Below, piece by piece: positions 24,641 through 32,223 of a DNA stretch of 64,000 bases. The DNA is from Lachnospiraceae bacterium (GTDB lineage: Bacteria; Bacillota_A; Clostridia; Lachnospirales; Lachnospiraceae): the NCBI GenBank assembly GCA_017620975.1, contig JAGAUD010000030.1, positions 1-64,000 of the forward strand. Reading direction: 5' to 3'. Under the pieces are notes generated by a model that saw only the letters and a program-made list of their open reading frames with translations, was not told where the DNA came from and searched no databases. Within the stretch, counting starts at the first letter, position 1. The number at the start of each line of letters is the position of its first letter. Both the position numbers and the translations under genes were made by a program.

Positions 24641-24937
24641 GTGAAGCGGTTCAATGTCACAGGAACGTGTATTCCGCAAAAACATTATATGGTTGATACT
24701 TCTGCCAAACTCAATCAGATTACAAAAATGATTGAGCAGGACAGCTATTTTGCAATCAACAGGGCAAGGCAATACGGTAAGACCACCTCCCTGATGTTAC
24801 TGTGGAAAGCCTTAAAAAGGAAATATATTGTAATCAGCATCAGCTTTGAAGGGATGGGAAAGCTAAATTTTTATAGCTGGGCGACAGACCTTTTGTTTTA
24901 CCCGATAATCCTTTATCTAGCAAAGAGTGCTTTATAG
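24641..24937 (+). pseudogene. AAA-ATPase-like protein, 3' deleted
   Basis: The GTG start at 24641 has AAAGGAGG upstream. The first ~75 residues match the N-terminus of the AAA-ATPase_like / PD-(D/E)XK family common in gut Firmicutes: a FNVTGTCIPQKHYMVD segment, then the P-loop NRARQYGKTTSL and VISISFEG. Such proteins are usually 450-550 residues. Here the frame ends after 98 residues and the last ~20 no longer look like the family. All later ATPase motifs and the nuclease-like part are missing. Confidence 0.75.
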
Positions 24938-24954
24938 AAAAATGATTTACATCA

Positions 24955-25047
24955 CTATCGGTAAAGCCAAGCACAGCATCGTGATAAACCGGCAGCACCC
25001 ATGCAGCTTTTGCAGCCTGCAGTCTGTTCGCACTGAAAACAAAACAT
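24955..25047 (-). pseudogene. hcp: N-terminal remnant of hydroxylamine reductase (hybrid cluster protein)
   Basis: On the minus strand ATG 25047 begins MFCFQCEQTAGCKSC, the hallmark N-terminus of Hcp (MFCxQCEQT), which holds the first iron-sulfur cluster. After about 18 codons the match ends, and a stop follows at 24957-24955. About 500 further residues expected for Hcp are absent. GGAGG stands upstream. It is directly downstream of the ferredoxin gene at 25079 in the same direction, the normal partner order. This is therefore the stump of a deleted hcp gene. Confidence 0.7.
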
Positions 25048-25078
25048 CTTATTATCCAATTTGATTTCCTCCAATATT

Positions 25079-25780
25079 TTAGTCTAATATTCTACCGTCA
25101 GTTGAAATGGTTACAATTCTCCAGGGAATGAACTTGCCGCTTGCCTGGAGAGCACGTTTTACTGCGTTCTCGATACCGCCGCAGCAAGGCACTTCCATAC
25201 GAGTGACAGTAACACTCTTGATATTGTTGTTAGCGATAATCCGGGTTAGCTTTTCCGCATAGTCAACCTCGTCAAGTTTGGGGCAGCCGATCAGTGTAAT
25301 ATGATTACGGATAAACTCGTTATGGAAGTTGCCGTAAGCATATGCGGAACAATCAGCCGCAACAAGCAGATTGGCTCCATCGAAATACGGGGCATTTACA
25401 GGAACAAGTTTGATCTGCACCGGCCACTGGGAAAGTTGACTTATCGCAGGCGCTGTGTTGGTCACGCCGCAGGGCGTAGATTCCCGTTTGATCGTCTTTG
25501 AATTGGAACCGGGACAACCGCAGGGAAGCTTCTGCGGCGCTTTCTTTTGCTTGGCAGCGAGAACTGCCGCTTCATTGTAAGCAGGTGCTTCTCTTTCCTC
25601 AAAGGAAATGGCATCTGTAGGACACGCAGGTAAGCAATCGCCTAACCCATCGCAGTAATCCTCACGGGTCAGCTTTGCGATTCCGTTTATCATTTCAATA
25701 GCGCCCTCGTGGCAGGCAGCAGCACAGGCACCGCAGCCAATGCATTTTTCTTCGTTAATTTTAATTATTTTTCTGATCAT
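25079..25780 (-). CDS. 4Fe-4S dicluster ferredoxin-type protein, Hcp partner
   Basis: This 233-residue electron-transfer protein has two N-terminal iron-sulfur motifs. One is C13xxC16xxC19xxxC23; the second is the variant C43-x5-C49-x3-C53. A linker with CGCPGS follows, then a C-terminal domain with VAADCSAYAYGNFH and VPCCGGIE. Proteins of this architecture accompany hcp and hcpR in anaerobes and probably feed electrons to Hcp. A strong ribosome binding site (AAGGAGG) precedes ATG 25780. Here its partner hcp is only a stump, so the protein may be an orphan. Confidence 0.85.
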   Translation of the reverse strand: MIRKIIKINEEKCIGCGACAAACHEGAIEMINGIAKLTREDYCDGLGDCLPACPTDAISFEEREAPAYNEAAVLAAKQKKAPQKLPCGCPGSNSKTIKRESTPCGVTNTAPAISQLSQWPVQIKLVPVNAPYFDGANLLVAADCSAYAYGNFHNEFIRNHITLIGCPKLDEVDYAEKLTRIIANNNIKSVTVTRMEVPCCGGIENAVKRALQASGKFIPWRIVTISTDGRILD

Positions 25781-25817
25781 ATCGTTACCTCCTTGGTGTT
25801 CTGCTTCAAGTTTAAGT

Positions 25818-25846
25818 TTGACTTCCTGTGGGTATTATAGTACAAT
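25818..25846 (+). promoter_or_regulatory. Promoter of the Crp/Fnr regulator gene
   Basis: TTGACT (25818-25823), a 17-base spacer and TACAAT (25841-25846), 44 bases before ATG 25890. Confidence 0.65.
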
Positions 25847-25861
25847 GCTAAAAGTAATTCG

Positions 25862-25875
25862 GTTGTTTTTACAAC
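25862..25875. promoter_or_regulatory. Candidate Crp/Fnr-type operator
   Basis: The palindrome GTTGT-TTTT-ACAAC lies between the divergent ferredoxin and regulator genes, just after the regulator transcription start. It resembles the TTGTnnnnnnACAA layout of Crp/Fnr-family sites. The placement fits autorepression. Confidence 0.5.
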
Positions 25876-25889
25876 AGAAAGAGAACTTT

Positions 25890-26549
25890 ATGAAAAAATA
25901 TATTCCGATCCTGAAACAGACAAAACTCTTCGACGGTTTGAGAGAAGAAGAAATTTCAGCAATGCTTGGGTGTCTGCAGGCAAAACAATATAGCTATAAA
26001 AAGGGCGAATATGTATTCAGGCAAGGTGAGTACCTGAATAACATTACCGTTTTGGTTGAGGGCAATCTTCATATTCAAAAGGATGACTACTGGGGCAACC
26101 GCAGTATTATCAATACCGTCGGCGTCGGCGAGATGTTTGGGGAAGCCTATGCCGCACCGGACAGTGGTACGTTGCTGAATGATGTAGTAGCAGTGGAAGA
26201 CAGCACGGTCCTCTTTTTTGATGTAAGGAGAATATTGACGGTCTGTTCGTCAGCCTGCAATTTTCATTCGATGGTCGTACAGAACTTGTTTTTTGCTATA
26301 TCAGAAAAGAACAGAAGGCTTGTGCAGAAGCTGGGACATATGGCAAAGCGTTCCACAAGAGAAAAATTGATCTCCTACCTTTCAGAGGAAGCCAAGCAGC
26401 AGAACAGCGGCACATTTACCATTCCGTTCAACCGGCAGCAGCTTGCTGATTTTCTCTCTGTTGACCGCAGTGCGATGTCGAATGAGCTATGTAAAATGCG
26501 GGATGACGGACTGTTGACTTTTGAGAAAAACAGGTTTACATTGTTATAG
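25890..26549 (+). CDS. Crp/Fnr family regulator (HcpR-like)
   Basis: This 219-residue protein has an N-terminal cyclic-nucleotide-binding-like beta barrel (about residues 15-125; GEYVFRQGEYLNN, GEMFGEAYAAPD) and a C-terminal winged helix (about 160-215; RQQLADFLSVDRSAMSNELC). No N-terminal Cys cluster as in Fnr is present. It is divergent to the ferredoxin gene of an hcp locus, so HcpR, the nitrosative-stress regulator, is the best match. ATG 25890 is preferred; the longer open frame from 25740 overlaps the ferredoxin gene and has no ribosome binding site. Confidence 0.85.
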   Translation: MKKYIPILKQTKLFDGLREEEISAMLGCLQAKQYSYKKGEYVFRQGEYLNNITVLVEGNLHIQKDDYWGNRSIINTVGVGEMFGEAYAAPDSGTLLNDVVAVEDSTVLFFDVRRILTVCSSACNFHSMVVQNLFFAISEKNRRLVQKLGHMAKRSTREKLISYLSEEAKQQNSGTFTIPFNRQQLADFLSVDRSAMSNELCKMRDDGLLTFEKNRFTLL

Positions 26550-26569
26550 AGTAGAGAGGTAAATAAATC

Positions 26570-26668
26570 ATGAGCAAACAAATACTATTAATCAACGATA
26601 TGGCCGGATACGGCAAAGTAGCCTTATCCGCAATGATACCGGTGCTGTCACACATGAAGCATCAATGA
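26570..26668 (+). pseudogene. Pyridoxamine kinase N-terminal remnant
   Basis: The 32 residues (LLINDMAGYGKVALSAMIPV) are the characteristic start of PfkB-like pyridoxamine/pyridoxal kinases, about 280 residues when intact. The frame stops at 26666-26668 and nothing of the remaining kinase is seen. A ribosome binding site (GAGAGG) is present 21 bases after the Crp/Fnr stop. Deletion removed the rest of the gene. Confidence 0.75.
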
Positions 26669-26678
26669 GGAATAACTT

Positions 26679-26741
26679 AAAAGGTCCGCGACCTGTTAGA
26701 AGGAATATGCTTTCTGACAGAGCGTGGGCCTTTATTTAGAG
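26679..26741 (+). terminator. Long hairpin, probable terminator
   Basis: The outer arms AAAGGTCCGCG / CGTGGGCCTTT and inner arms CTGTTAGAA / TTTCTGACAG form a long stem, followed by a T-rich stretch. It stands behind the pyridoxamine kinase remnant and may be the original operon terminator. Confidence 0.55.
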
Positions 26742-27206
26742 GGACTTATTTCTCTTTAGATGTGGATAATACCACCCGATAAGTATACCAGACATGTCTC
26801 GTGGCATAGGACAGGATGATGTTTTCAGCAGTTTTGCAGGCACAAAAAAGCGTCTGGCTGCAACCGGATTTACGCAGTTACGCCACACGCTGTAACCTGA
26901 AGTCTAGCAGAATCTATGGCAAAAATCAAAGGACATTTTGCACAAATTTTCTTTTGGCGATCAAATTTGGATTGCAGGAAAAAAGAAAAATTGTTATAAT
27001 ATTTCTGAATAGTGTGTAAATTGCAACACGATAAAGCTATATGAGATGTGGCATCGTACGACTGAGCGTAATTACAAAAATTCACAAACAGCGTAAGAAA
27101 GTGTATGCGCAATATCACGAAATTGCCCCTATAAACGAAAATTTAACTGACATTTCGCGTTTGAATCTGCTAAAATATGGTTATATTAGTAAAGGAGGCA
27201 ATTGCC
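26742..27206. other. 465-base gene-poor stretch with orphan promoters
   Basis: No convincing gene is visible. An extended -10 promoter (TTGCAG-17-TATAAT, 26972-27000, with TG before the -10) points rightward into non-coding sequence. A second candidate (CTGACA at 27147-27152, TAAAAT at 27171-27176) stands before the short ORF at 27207. A short reading with DVFSSFAGTKKRLAATGFTQ near 26818-26890 may be gene debris but was not identified. Confidence 0.5.
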
Positions 27207-27266
27207 GTGAAGAGAATAACAATCTGTAGGATGCCGAGAGGCGGCAGTAAACTGCCCCGGAGATGA
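27207..27266 (+). CDS. Putative 19-residue leader peptide upstream of the CarD gene
   Basis: A GTG-started ORF of 19 codons has an excellent ribosome binding site (AAAGGAGG, 8 bases upstream). It encodes a very basic peptide (MKRITICRMPRGGSKLPRR). It ends 31 bases before the CarD start codon. Size, charge and placement fit a leader peptide or small protein. No homologue is known to me, so it could be chance. Confidence 0.35.
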   Translation: MKRITICRMPRGGSKLPRR

Positions 27267-27297
27267 TGATGTAGGACGAAAAGAAAGGAGGCCCTGT

Positions 27298-27810
27298 GTG
27301 TTTCAAAAAGGTGAAAAAGTAGTATGCGGAAGTAAGGGTGTCTGTAGCGTAGAAGATATTACCACACTGAACATTTCCGGTGTGGATAAGCAGAGGGAAT
27401 ATTATATCCTGAAACCCCTGTATATGGCAGCAAGTACCGTATATGTCCCGGTAGATACGGCGGATGAAGCGATTCGTCGGGTATTGACAGAACATGAGGC
27501 AAATGAACTGATTGGAAGGATTCCACAGATTCCGCTGATTACAATTTCCAACGAAAAGTTCCTGGAACAGGAATACAAGAACTGTCTGAGAACAGAGCGG
27601 TGCGATGAATGGATCAAAATCATCAAGACCATTTGGATCAGGAAGCAGAAACGCCTGGAAGCGGGCAGAAAGATCACGGCAGTGGATGCCAGATATCTGA
27701 AAATCGCCCAGGACTGCGTGTACGGTGAACTGGCTGTAGCTTTGTCCATGCCCAGGGAATCCTTGGAAGAGTTTATCACCAGCCGGTTGGAGAACGAGAT
27801 CTGTGTATGA
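27298..27810 (+). CDS. CarD/CdnL family transcription regulator
   Basis: This 170-residue protein begins with the CarD/CdnL/TRCF Tudor-like domain that binds the RNA polymerase beta subunit (FQKGEKVVCGSKGVCSVEDI, then a YYILKPLY strand). A helical C-terminal half follows that in CarD binds promoter DNA near the -10. It starts with GTG and has a strong AAAGGAGG site. Several such paralogues occur in Lachnospiraceae. Targets are unknown. Confidence 0.88.
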   Translation: MFQKGEKVVCGSKGVCSVEDITTLNISGVDKQREYYILKPLYMAASTVYVPVDTADEAIRRVLTEHEANELIGRIPQIPLITISNEKFLEQEYKNCLRTERCDEWIKIIKTIWIRKQKRLEAGRKITAVDARYLKIAQDCVYGELAVALSMPRESLEEFITSRLENEICV

Positions 27811-27848
27811 ACAACAGGTTAACGATTGAAGAATAGGAAGATTTAAGA

Positions 27849-27879
27849 TACACCCGGTTTTGGCCGGGTGTGTTTTTTT
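27849..27879 (+). terminator. Terminator of the CarD gene
   Basis: The stem ACACCCGG / CCGGGTGT is followed by a run of seven T. Confidence 0.9.
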
Positions 27880-27928
27880 AAATAGGGCCCTTTTTTTACA
27901 TTTTTGACTTCCCCGAGTCTGGATAATG

Positions 27929-27937
27929 TGTTATAAT
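27929..27937 (+). promoter_or_regulatory. Extended -10 promoter of the pyrH operon
   Basis: TG-T-TATAAT (27929-27937) forms an extended -10 element. A TTGACT further upstream (27904-27909) is too distant (22 bases) to be a standard -35. The start codon is 76 bases downstream. Confidence 0.6.
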
Positions 27938-28013
27938 GTGCGTACAGGGCAGAGGCAAGTGTTCGAAAAAGCAGCTGCCCGGCTTGCTTGAGTGCTTGCA
28001 GAAATGAGGAAAA

Positions 28014-28709
28014 ATGAAAAGATTAATGTTAAAATTAAGCGGAGAAGCCCTCGCCGGTGACAAGAAAATGGGCTTTGATGAAGAAACAGTCAGAAAGGTA
28101 GCCTTACAGGTCAAGGAACTGGCAGATGATGGCATCCAGGTAGGTATCGTGACCGGAGGCGGCAACTTCTGGAGAGGACGCACCAGCGAAAATATCGATC
28201 GTACCAAGGCGGACCAGATCGGCATGCTTGCTACCGTCATGAATTGCATCTACGTATCCGAGATATTCCGTTCCGTAGGTATGCAGACAGCAGTGCTAAC
28301 CCCTTTTGAGTGCGGTTCCTTTACAAAACTTTTCTCCAAGGACAGAGCCAACAAGTATTTTGATAAAGGTATGGTAGTATTTTTTGCAGGCGGTACCGGG
28401 CATCCTTATTTCTCTACTGATACCGGTGTAGTATTACGAGCTATCGAAATCGAGGCAGAGGTTATCCTGTTAGCCAAATCTATCGATGGTGTATACGATT
28501 CCGACCCGGCTAAGAATCCGGATGCTAAGAAATATGACGAAATCTCTATTGATGATGTGGTAGCACAGAATCTGCAGGTAGTGGATATGACGGCATCTAT
28601 CCTGGCAAGAGACAATAAGATGCCTATGTGGGTATTTGGTCTGAACGAAGAGAACAGCATTGTGAATACTGTAAAGGGTAACTTTAACGGAACCAAAGTA
28701 ACGGTGTAA
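28014..28709 (+). CDS. pyrH: UMP kinase
   Basis: This 231-residue amino-acid-kinase-fold enzyme makes UDP from UMP with ATP. Motifs include LKLSGE at 6-11, GGGNFWRG at 48-55, and the later AKSIDGVYDSDPAKNP that contacts ATP. It is hexameric and cytosolic by family. It heads the conserved run pyrH-frr-uppS-cdsA-dxr-rseP. RBS GAGGAAAA. Confidence 0.97.
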   Translation: MKRLMLKLSGEALAGDKKMGFDEETVRKVALQVKELADDGIQVGIVTGGGNFWRGRTSENIDRTKADQIGMLATVMNCIYVSEIFRSVGMQTAVLTPFECGSFTKLFSKDRANKYFDKGMVVFFAGGTGHPYFSTDTGVVLRAIEIEAEVILLAKSIDGVYDSDPAKNPDAKKYDEISIDDVVAQNLQVVDMTASILARDNKMPMWVFGLNEENSIVNTVKGNFNGTKVTV

Positions 28710-28776
28710 ACAGTGTTAATTGTAAAAAAGAGAATTGTTCGCTGAACACAGCGGCATAATGAATGGAGGACATAAA

Positions 28777-29328
28777 ATGGACGCAAGATTACAGCAGTAT
28801 GATGACAAAATGAAGAAGACAGTAGAATATCTGGAAGCTGATTATGCTACGATCCGTGCAGGACGTGCCAATCCCCATGTACTGGATAAGCTGAGAGTAG
28901 ATTACTACGGCACTCCTACCCCCATCCAGCAGGTAGGTAATATCACTGTACCTGAAGCACGTATTATTCAGATTGCTCCCTGGGAGAAATCTCTGATCAG
29001 AGCCATCGAGAAAGCAATCCTGGCTTCTGACTTAGGACTAAACCCTTCCAATGACGGAAGTGTGATCAGACTGGTATTCCCGGAGCTGACTGAGGAACGC
29101 AGAAAAGATTTGGCAAAGGAAGTTAAGAAGAAAGCAGAAGATGCCAAGGTTGCAATCCGCAATATCAGACGTGACGGCAATGATGCTTTCAAGAAGCTGA
29201 GCAAGCAGGACGTGTCTGAGGACGAAATCAAACAGCTGAGTGATGATCTTCAGAAGAAGACCGACAAATACATCAAGGATGTAGATGCTGTTATGGAGAA
29301 GAAGTCCAAGGAAATCATGACCGTTTAA
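28777..29328 (+). CDS. frr: Ribosome recycling factor
   Basis: This 183-residue factor splits post-termination ribosomes together with EF-G. It has the typical three-helix-bundle sequence: IRAGRANP, VDYYGTPTPIQQ, PFPELTEERR-like (VFPELTEERRKDL), and IRRDGNDAFKKL. The start is ATG 28777 with GGAGGA upstream; the longer open frame from 28735 is not needed. Position after pyrH is conserved. Confidence 0.97.
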   Translation: MDARLQQYDDKMKKTVEYLEADYATIRAGRANPHVLDKLRVDYYGTPTPIQQVGNITVPEARIIQIAPWEKSLIRAIEKAILASDLGLNPSNDGSVIRLVFPELTEERRKDLAKEVKKKAEDAKVAIRNIRRDGNDAFKKLSKQDVSEDEIKQLSDDLQKKTDKYIKDVDAVMEKKSKEIMTV

Positions 29329-29470
29329 TGATTTTATTGCGTGTGTCTGCGGTTTAAAAAGCAGTAAATTGCTTTGAAAGGATAGAGCGGACCATGCAGC
29401 GGAAAAATATTGCGGGAAAGGGGCAGATTCTGCTCCTTTTGTGCATATCGGGAGCAGGAAAGGAAAGCTT

Positions 29471-30187
29471 ATGAGTGAAGAATTGAAAGTACCGGCTCAT
29501 GTAGCCATCATTCTGGACGGAAACGGTCGCTGGGCGAAAGCCAAAGGCATGCCGCGTAATTATGGACACGTGCAGGGAGCCAAGACAGTGGAAACCATCT
29601 GCGAAGAAGCATATCGTATGGGGATAAAGTATCTTACAGTGTATGCTTTTTCCACAGAGAACTGGAACAGACCACAGGATGAAGTGGATGCACTGATGAA
29701 GCTGCTTCGCAACTATATGAAAACTTGCTTAAAGACTGCGGAGAAGAACAGAATGTGCGTACGCGTGCTGGGGGAGAAATCCCGTCTGGACGAAGATATC
29801 CGTACCAGAATTGCAGAACTGGAGGAGGCTACCAAAGATAACGATGGTCTTCACTTCCAGATTGCAATCAACTACGGCGGCAGAGATGAACTGGTCAGAG
29901 CCATGCGAAAGATTACCAAAGAGGTTCAGGAAGGCAAGCTGTCAGAGGCTGAAATTGATGAAGCCTGCATCAGTGCCCATCTGGATACTGACGGTATTCC
30001 GGAGCCGGATCTTCTGATCCGTACCTGCAACGAACAGCGGATTTCTAATTTCCTGCTGTGGCAGTTGGCTTATACAGAATTTTATTTTACTCCTGTGGCG
30101 TGGCCTGATTTTACAAAAGAAGAATTGGTCAAGGCAGTAAAAGCATATAATCATAGAGACAGAAGGTATGGTCTGGTCAAAGAGTAA
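29471..30187 (+). CDS. uppS: Isoprenyl transferase (undecaprenyl diphosphate synthase)
   Basis: This 238-residue cis-prenyltransferase builds the C55 lipid carrier from farnesyl diphosphate and isopentenyl diphosphate. DGNGRWA (16-22) holds the catalytic Asp and phosphate-binding Arg. TVYAFSTENWNRP and the C-terminal DLLIRTCNEQRISNFLLWQ follow; the usual RTSGE is RTCNE here. ATG 29471 has AGGAAAGG upstream. Confidence 0.95.
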   Translation: MSEELKVPAHVAIILDGNGRWAKAKGMPRNYGHVQGAKTVETICEEAYRMGIKYLTVYAFSTENWNRPQDEVDALMKLLRNYMKTCLKTAEKNRMCVRVLGEKSRLDEDIRTRIAELEEATKDNDGLHFQIAINYGGRDELVRAMRKITKEVQEGKLSEAEIDEACISAHLDTDGIPEPDLLIRTCNEQRISNFLLWQLAYTEFYFTPVAWPDFTKEELVKAVKAYNHRDRRYGLVKE

Positions 30188-30236
30188 GTATGCGAAAGGT
30201 TCCTTAGGAGGACGCAGGATAAAGGAGGATATACAC

Positions 30237-31061
30237 ATGTTTGTAACCAGATTGATAAGCGGTATTGTACTGATTATCATCGCATTGCTGGCTTTGGGAC
30301 TGGGCGGATCAGTACTGGCAGCAGTACTTTTAGCAATCTCTTTGATTGCATACAGGGAGCTTACCAAGGTACTTCAGGTGGCTGACAAAGAGAAAGGCCT
30401 GAATTTTATGGAAGGAATAGGAATGGCAGGAGTGGTAATCTATTATGCTGCTGTTTATTTTTCAGGTGCGGAAGTACTGCAATTAATGAGTATTGTAGGA
30501 GTATTTATGGCGCTGATGTTCGTTTATGTGGCTGTATTTCCAAAGTTTAAAGCAGAACAGTGTATCGGAGCGTTCTTTTCTTTTATCTATGCACCGGTGA
30601 TGCTTTCCTTTGTGTATCTGACAAGAATGTGTCCAAAAGGTATTTACATGGTGTGGATGATCCTGATCAGTTCCTGGGGCTGTGATACCTGTGCCTATGT
30701 GGTGGGGAAGTTAATTGGTAAAAAGAAGATTTTTCCCGTCTTAAGTCCCAAGAAATCTTTGGAGGGCTGCATTGGAGGCGTGCTGGGAGCTGCTCTTATT
30801 GGCGGCTTGTACGGGCATCTCTTTGTGGAAGCAGCTTTCCCGAATCAAACGGTGAAGTGGATCATTGCCTTTATCTGTGCGGTGGGCGCGGTTATGAGTC
30901 AGATGGGAGATCTGGCTGCATCGGCCATCAAGCGTAATCATAATATCAAGGATTATGGCAAGCTCATCCCCGGTCATGGCGGTATTATGGATCGTTTCGA
31001 CAGTATGATCGTAACGGCCCCTATGATTTATTTCCTGACGATTCTGATGATACAGTTTTAA
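30237..31061 (+). CDS. cdsA: Phosphatidate cytidylyltransferase
   Basis: This 274-residue membrane enzyme makes CDP-diacylglycerol from phosphatidate and CTP. It has about eight hydrophobic segments. The signatures are SPKKSLEGCIGG and, near the C-terminus, the CDS motif running through PGHGGIMDRFDSM. ATG 30237 has AAAGGAGG upstream. It lies between uppS and dxr, as in most Firmicutes. Confidence 0.95.
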   Translation: MFVTRLISGIVLIIIALLALGLGGSVLAAVLLAISLIAYRELTKVLQVADKEKGLNFMEGIGMAGVVIYYAAVYFSGAEVLQLMSIVGVFMALMFVYVAVFPKFKAEQCIGAFFSFIYAPVMLSFVYLTRMCPKGIYMVWMILISSWGCDTCAYVVGKLIGKKKIFPVLSPKKSLEGCIGGVLGAALIGGLYGHLFVEAAFPNQTVKWIIAFICAVGAVMSQMGDLAASAIKRNHNIKDYGKLIPGHGGIMDRFDSMIVTAPMIYFLTILMIQF

Positions 31062-31074
31062 CGGAGGCTGACTT

Positions 31075-32223
31075 ATGAAAAAAATAGCAGTACTTGGATC
31101 CACCGGTTCCATCGGTACCCAGACATTGGAAATTGCAAGGGCTAATCCGGACCTTCAGGTAGTGGCGCTGGCAGCCGGAACCAGTGTGGATAAAATAGAA
31201 GAGCAGGTCAGAGAGTTTCATCCTCTGATTGTAGGAATGTGGAGTGAAGAGGCGGCAAAAGAACTGAAAGCACGGATTGCAGACTTGCCTGTAAAAGTAG
31301 TGGCAGGTATGGATGGCCTGTTGGAAATTGCAGTGATGCCTCAGTCAGAGGTATTGGTTACTGCTATAGTGGGAATGATTGGTATCAGACCGACCATTGC
31401 AGCCATCGAAGCGGGCAAGGCAATCGCGCTGGCCAATAAGGAGACGCTGGTAACAGCCGGTCACATTATCATGCCTCTGGCAAAGAAGTGCAACGTACCG
31501 ATTTTACCTGTGGATAGTGAACACAGTGCCATTTTCCAATCACTGAACGGAGAGCCGAAAGAAAGAATCTCCAAGATTCTCCTGACAGCTTCCGGCGGTC
31601 CTTTCCGGGGAAAAACAAGAGAACAGCTTCAGAATATCAGGGTGGAAGACGCCTTAAAGCATCCTAACTGGGCTATGGGAAGAAAAATCACCATTGATTC
31701 TTCTACTCTGGTCAATAAGGGATTGGAAGTCATGGAGGCGAAATGGCTCTTTGGCGTAGAACTGGACCAGATTCAGGTTGTGGTACATCCCCAGAGTATT
31801 ATCCATTCCATGGTAGAATACGTGGACGGTGCCATTATTGCCCAGCTTGGTGCGCCGGATATGAAGCTGCCTATCCAGTATGCATTGTTCTATCCGGATA
31901 GACGTCCTATGGAAGGTAAGAGAGTAGATTTCTTTGAATTAGGGCAAATTACTTTTGAAAAGCCGGATATCGAGACCTTTACCGGCTTAAAACTGGCATA
32001 TCGGGCCATGCGTACCGGCGGCAGCCTGCCTACGGTATACAATGCGGCCAATGAAAAGGCGGTTAGCCTGTTCCTTGACAGGAAGATCGGATACCTGCAG
32101 ATCCCTGAGCTGATAGAAGCTTCCATGGACCAGCATAAGGTAATCAAAGAGCCCAACGTGGAACAGATCCTGGAGGCAGAGAGCCAGGTATATGAATTTA
32201 TTGATAAAGAGGTGCAACAGTGA
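31075..32223 (+). CDS. dxr: 1-deoxy-D-xylulose-5-phosphate reductoisomerase
   Basis: This 382-residue NADPH enzyme converts DXP to MEP in the non-mevalonate isoprenoid pathway. GSTGSIG (8-14) binds NADPH. ALANKETLV, the active-site DSEHSAIFQ (metal-binding Asp and Glu), TASGGPF and a SSTLVNKGLEVMEAKWLF region are all present. Its stop overlaps the GTG start of rseP. Confidence 0.97.
   Translation: MKKIAVLGSTGSIGTQTLEIARANPDLQVVALAAGTSVDKIEEQVREFHPLIVGMWSEEAAKELKARIADLPVKVVAGMDGLLEIAVMPQSEVLVTAIVGMIGIRPTIAAIEAGKAIALANKETLVTAGHIIMPLAKKCNVPILPVDSEHSAIFQSLNGEPKERISKILLTASGGPFRGKTREQLQNIRVEDALKHPNWAMGRKITIDSSTLVNKGLEVMEAKWLFGVELDQIQVVVHPQSIIHSMVEYVDGAIIAQLGAPDMKLPIQYALFYPDRRPMEGKRVDFFELGQITFEKPDIETFTGLKLAYRAMRTGGSLPTVYNAANEKAVSLFLDRKIGYLQIPELIEASMDQHKVIKEPNVEQILEAESQVYEFIDKEVQQ

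Noticed and set aside
25740..25889. N-terminal extension of the Crp/Fnr protein with a hydrophobic stretch
   Set aside because: It overlaps the ferredoxin gene on the other strand and has no ribosome binding site; ATG 25890 gives the normal family length.
26818..26890. Possible integrase fragment (ending QLRHTL)
   Set aside because: The resemblance to a tyrosine recombinase LRHT box covers only a few residues and no other integrase motif is near.
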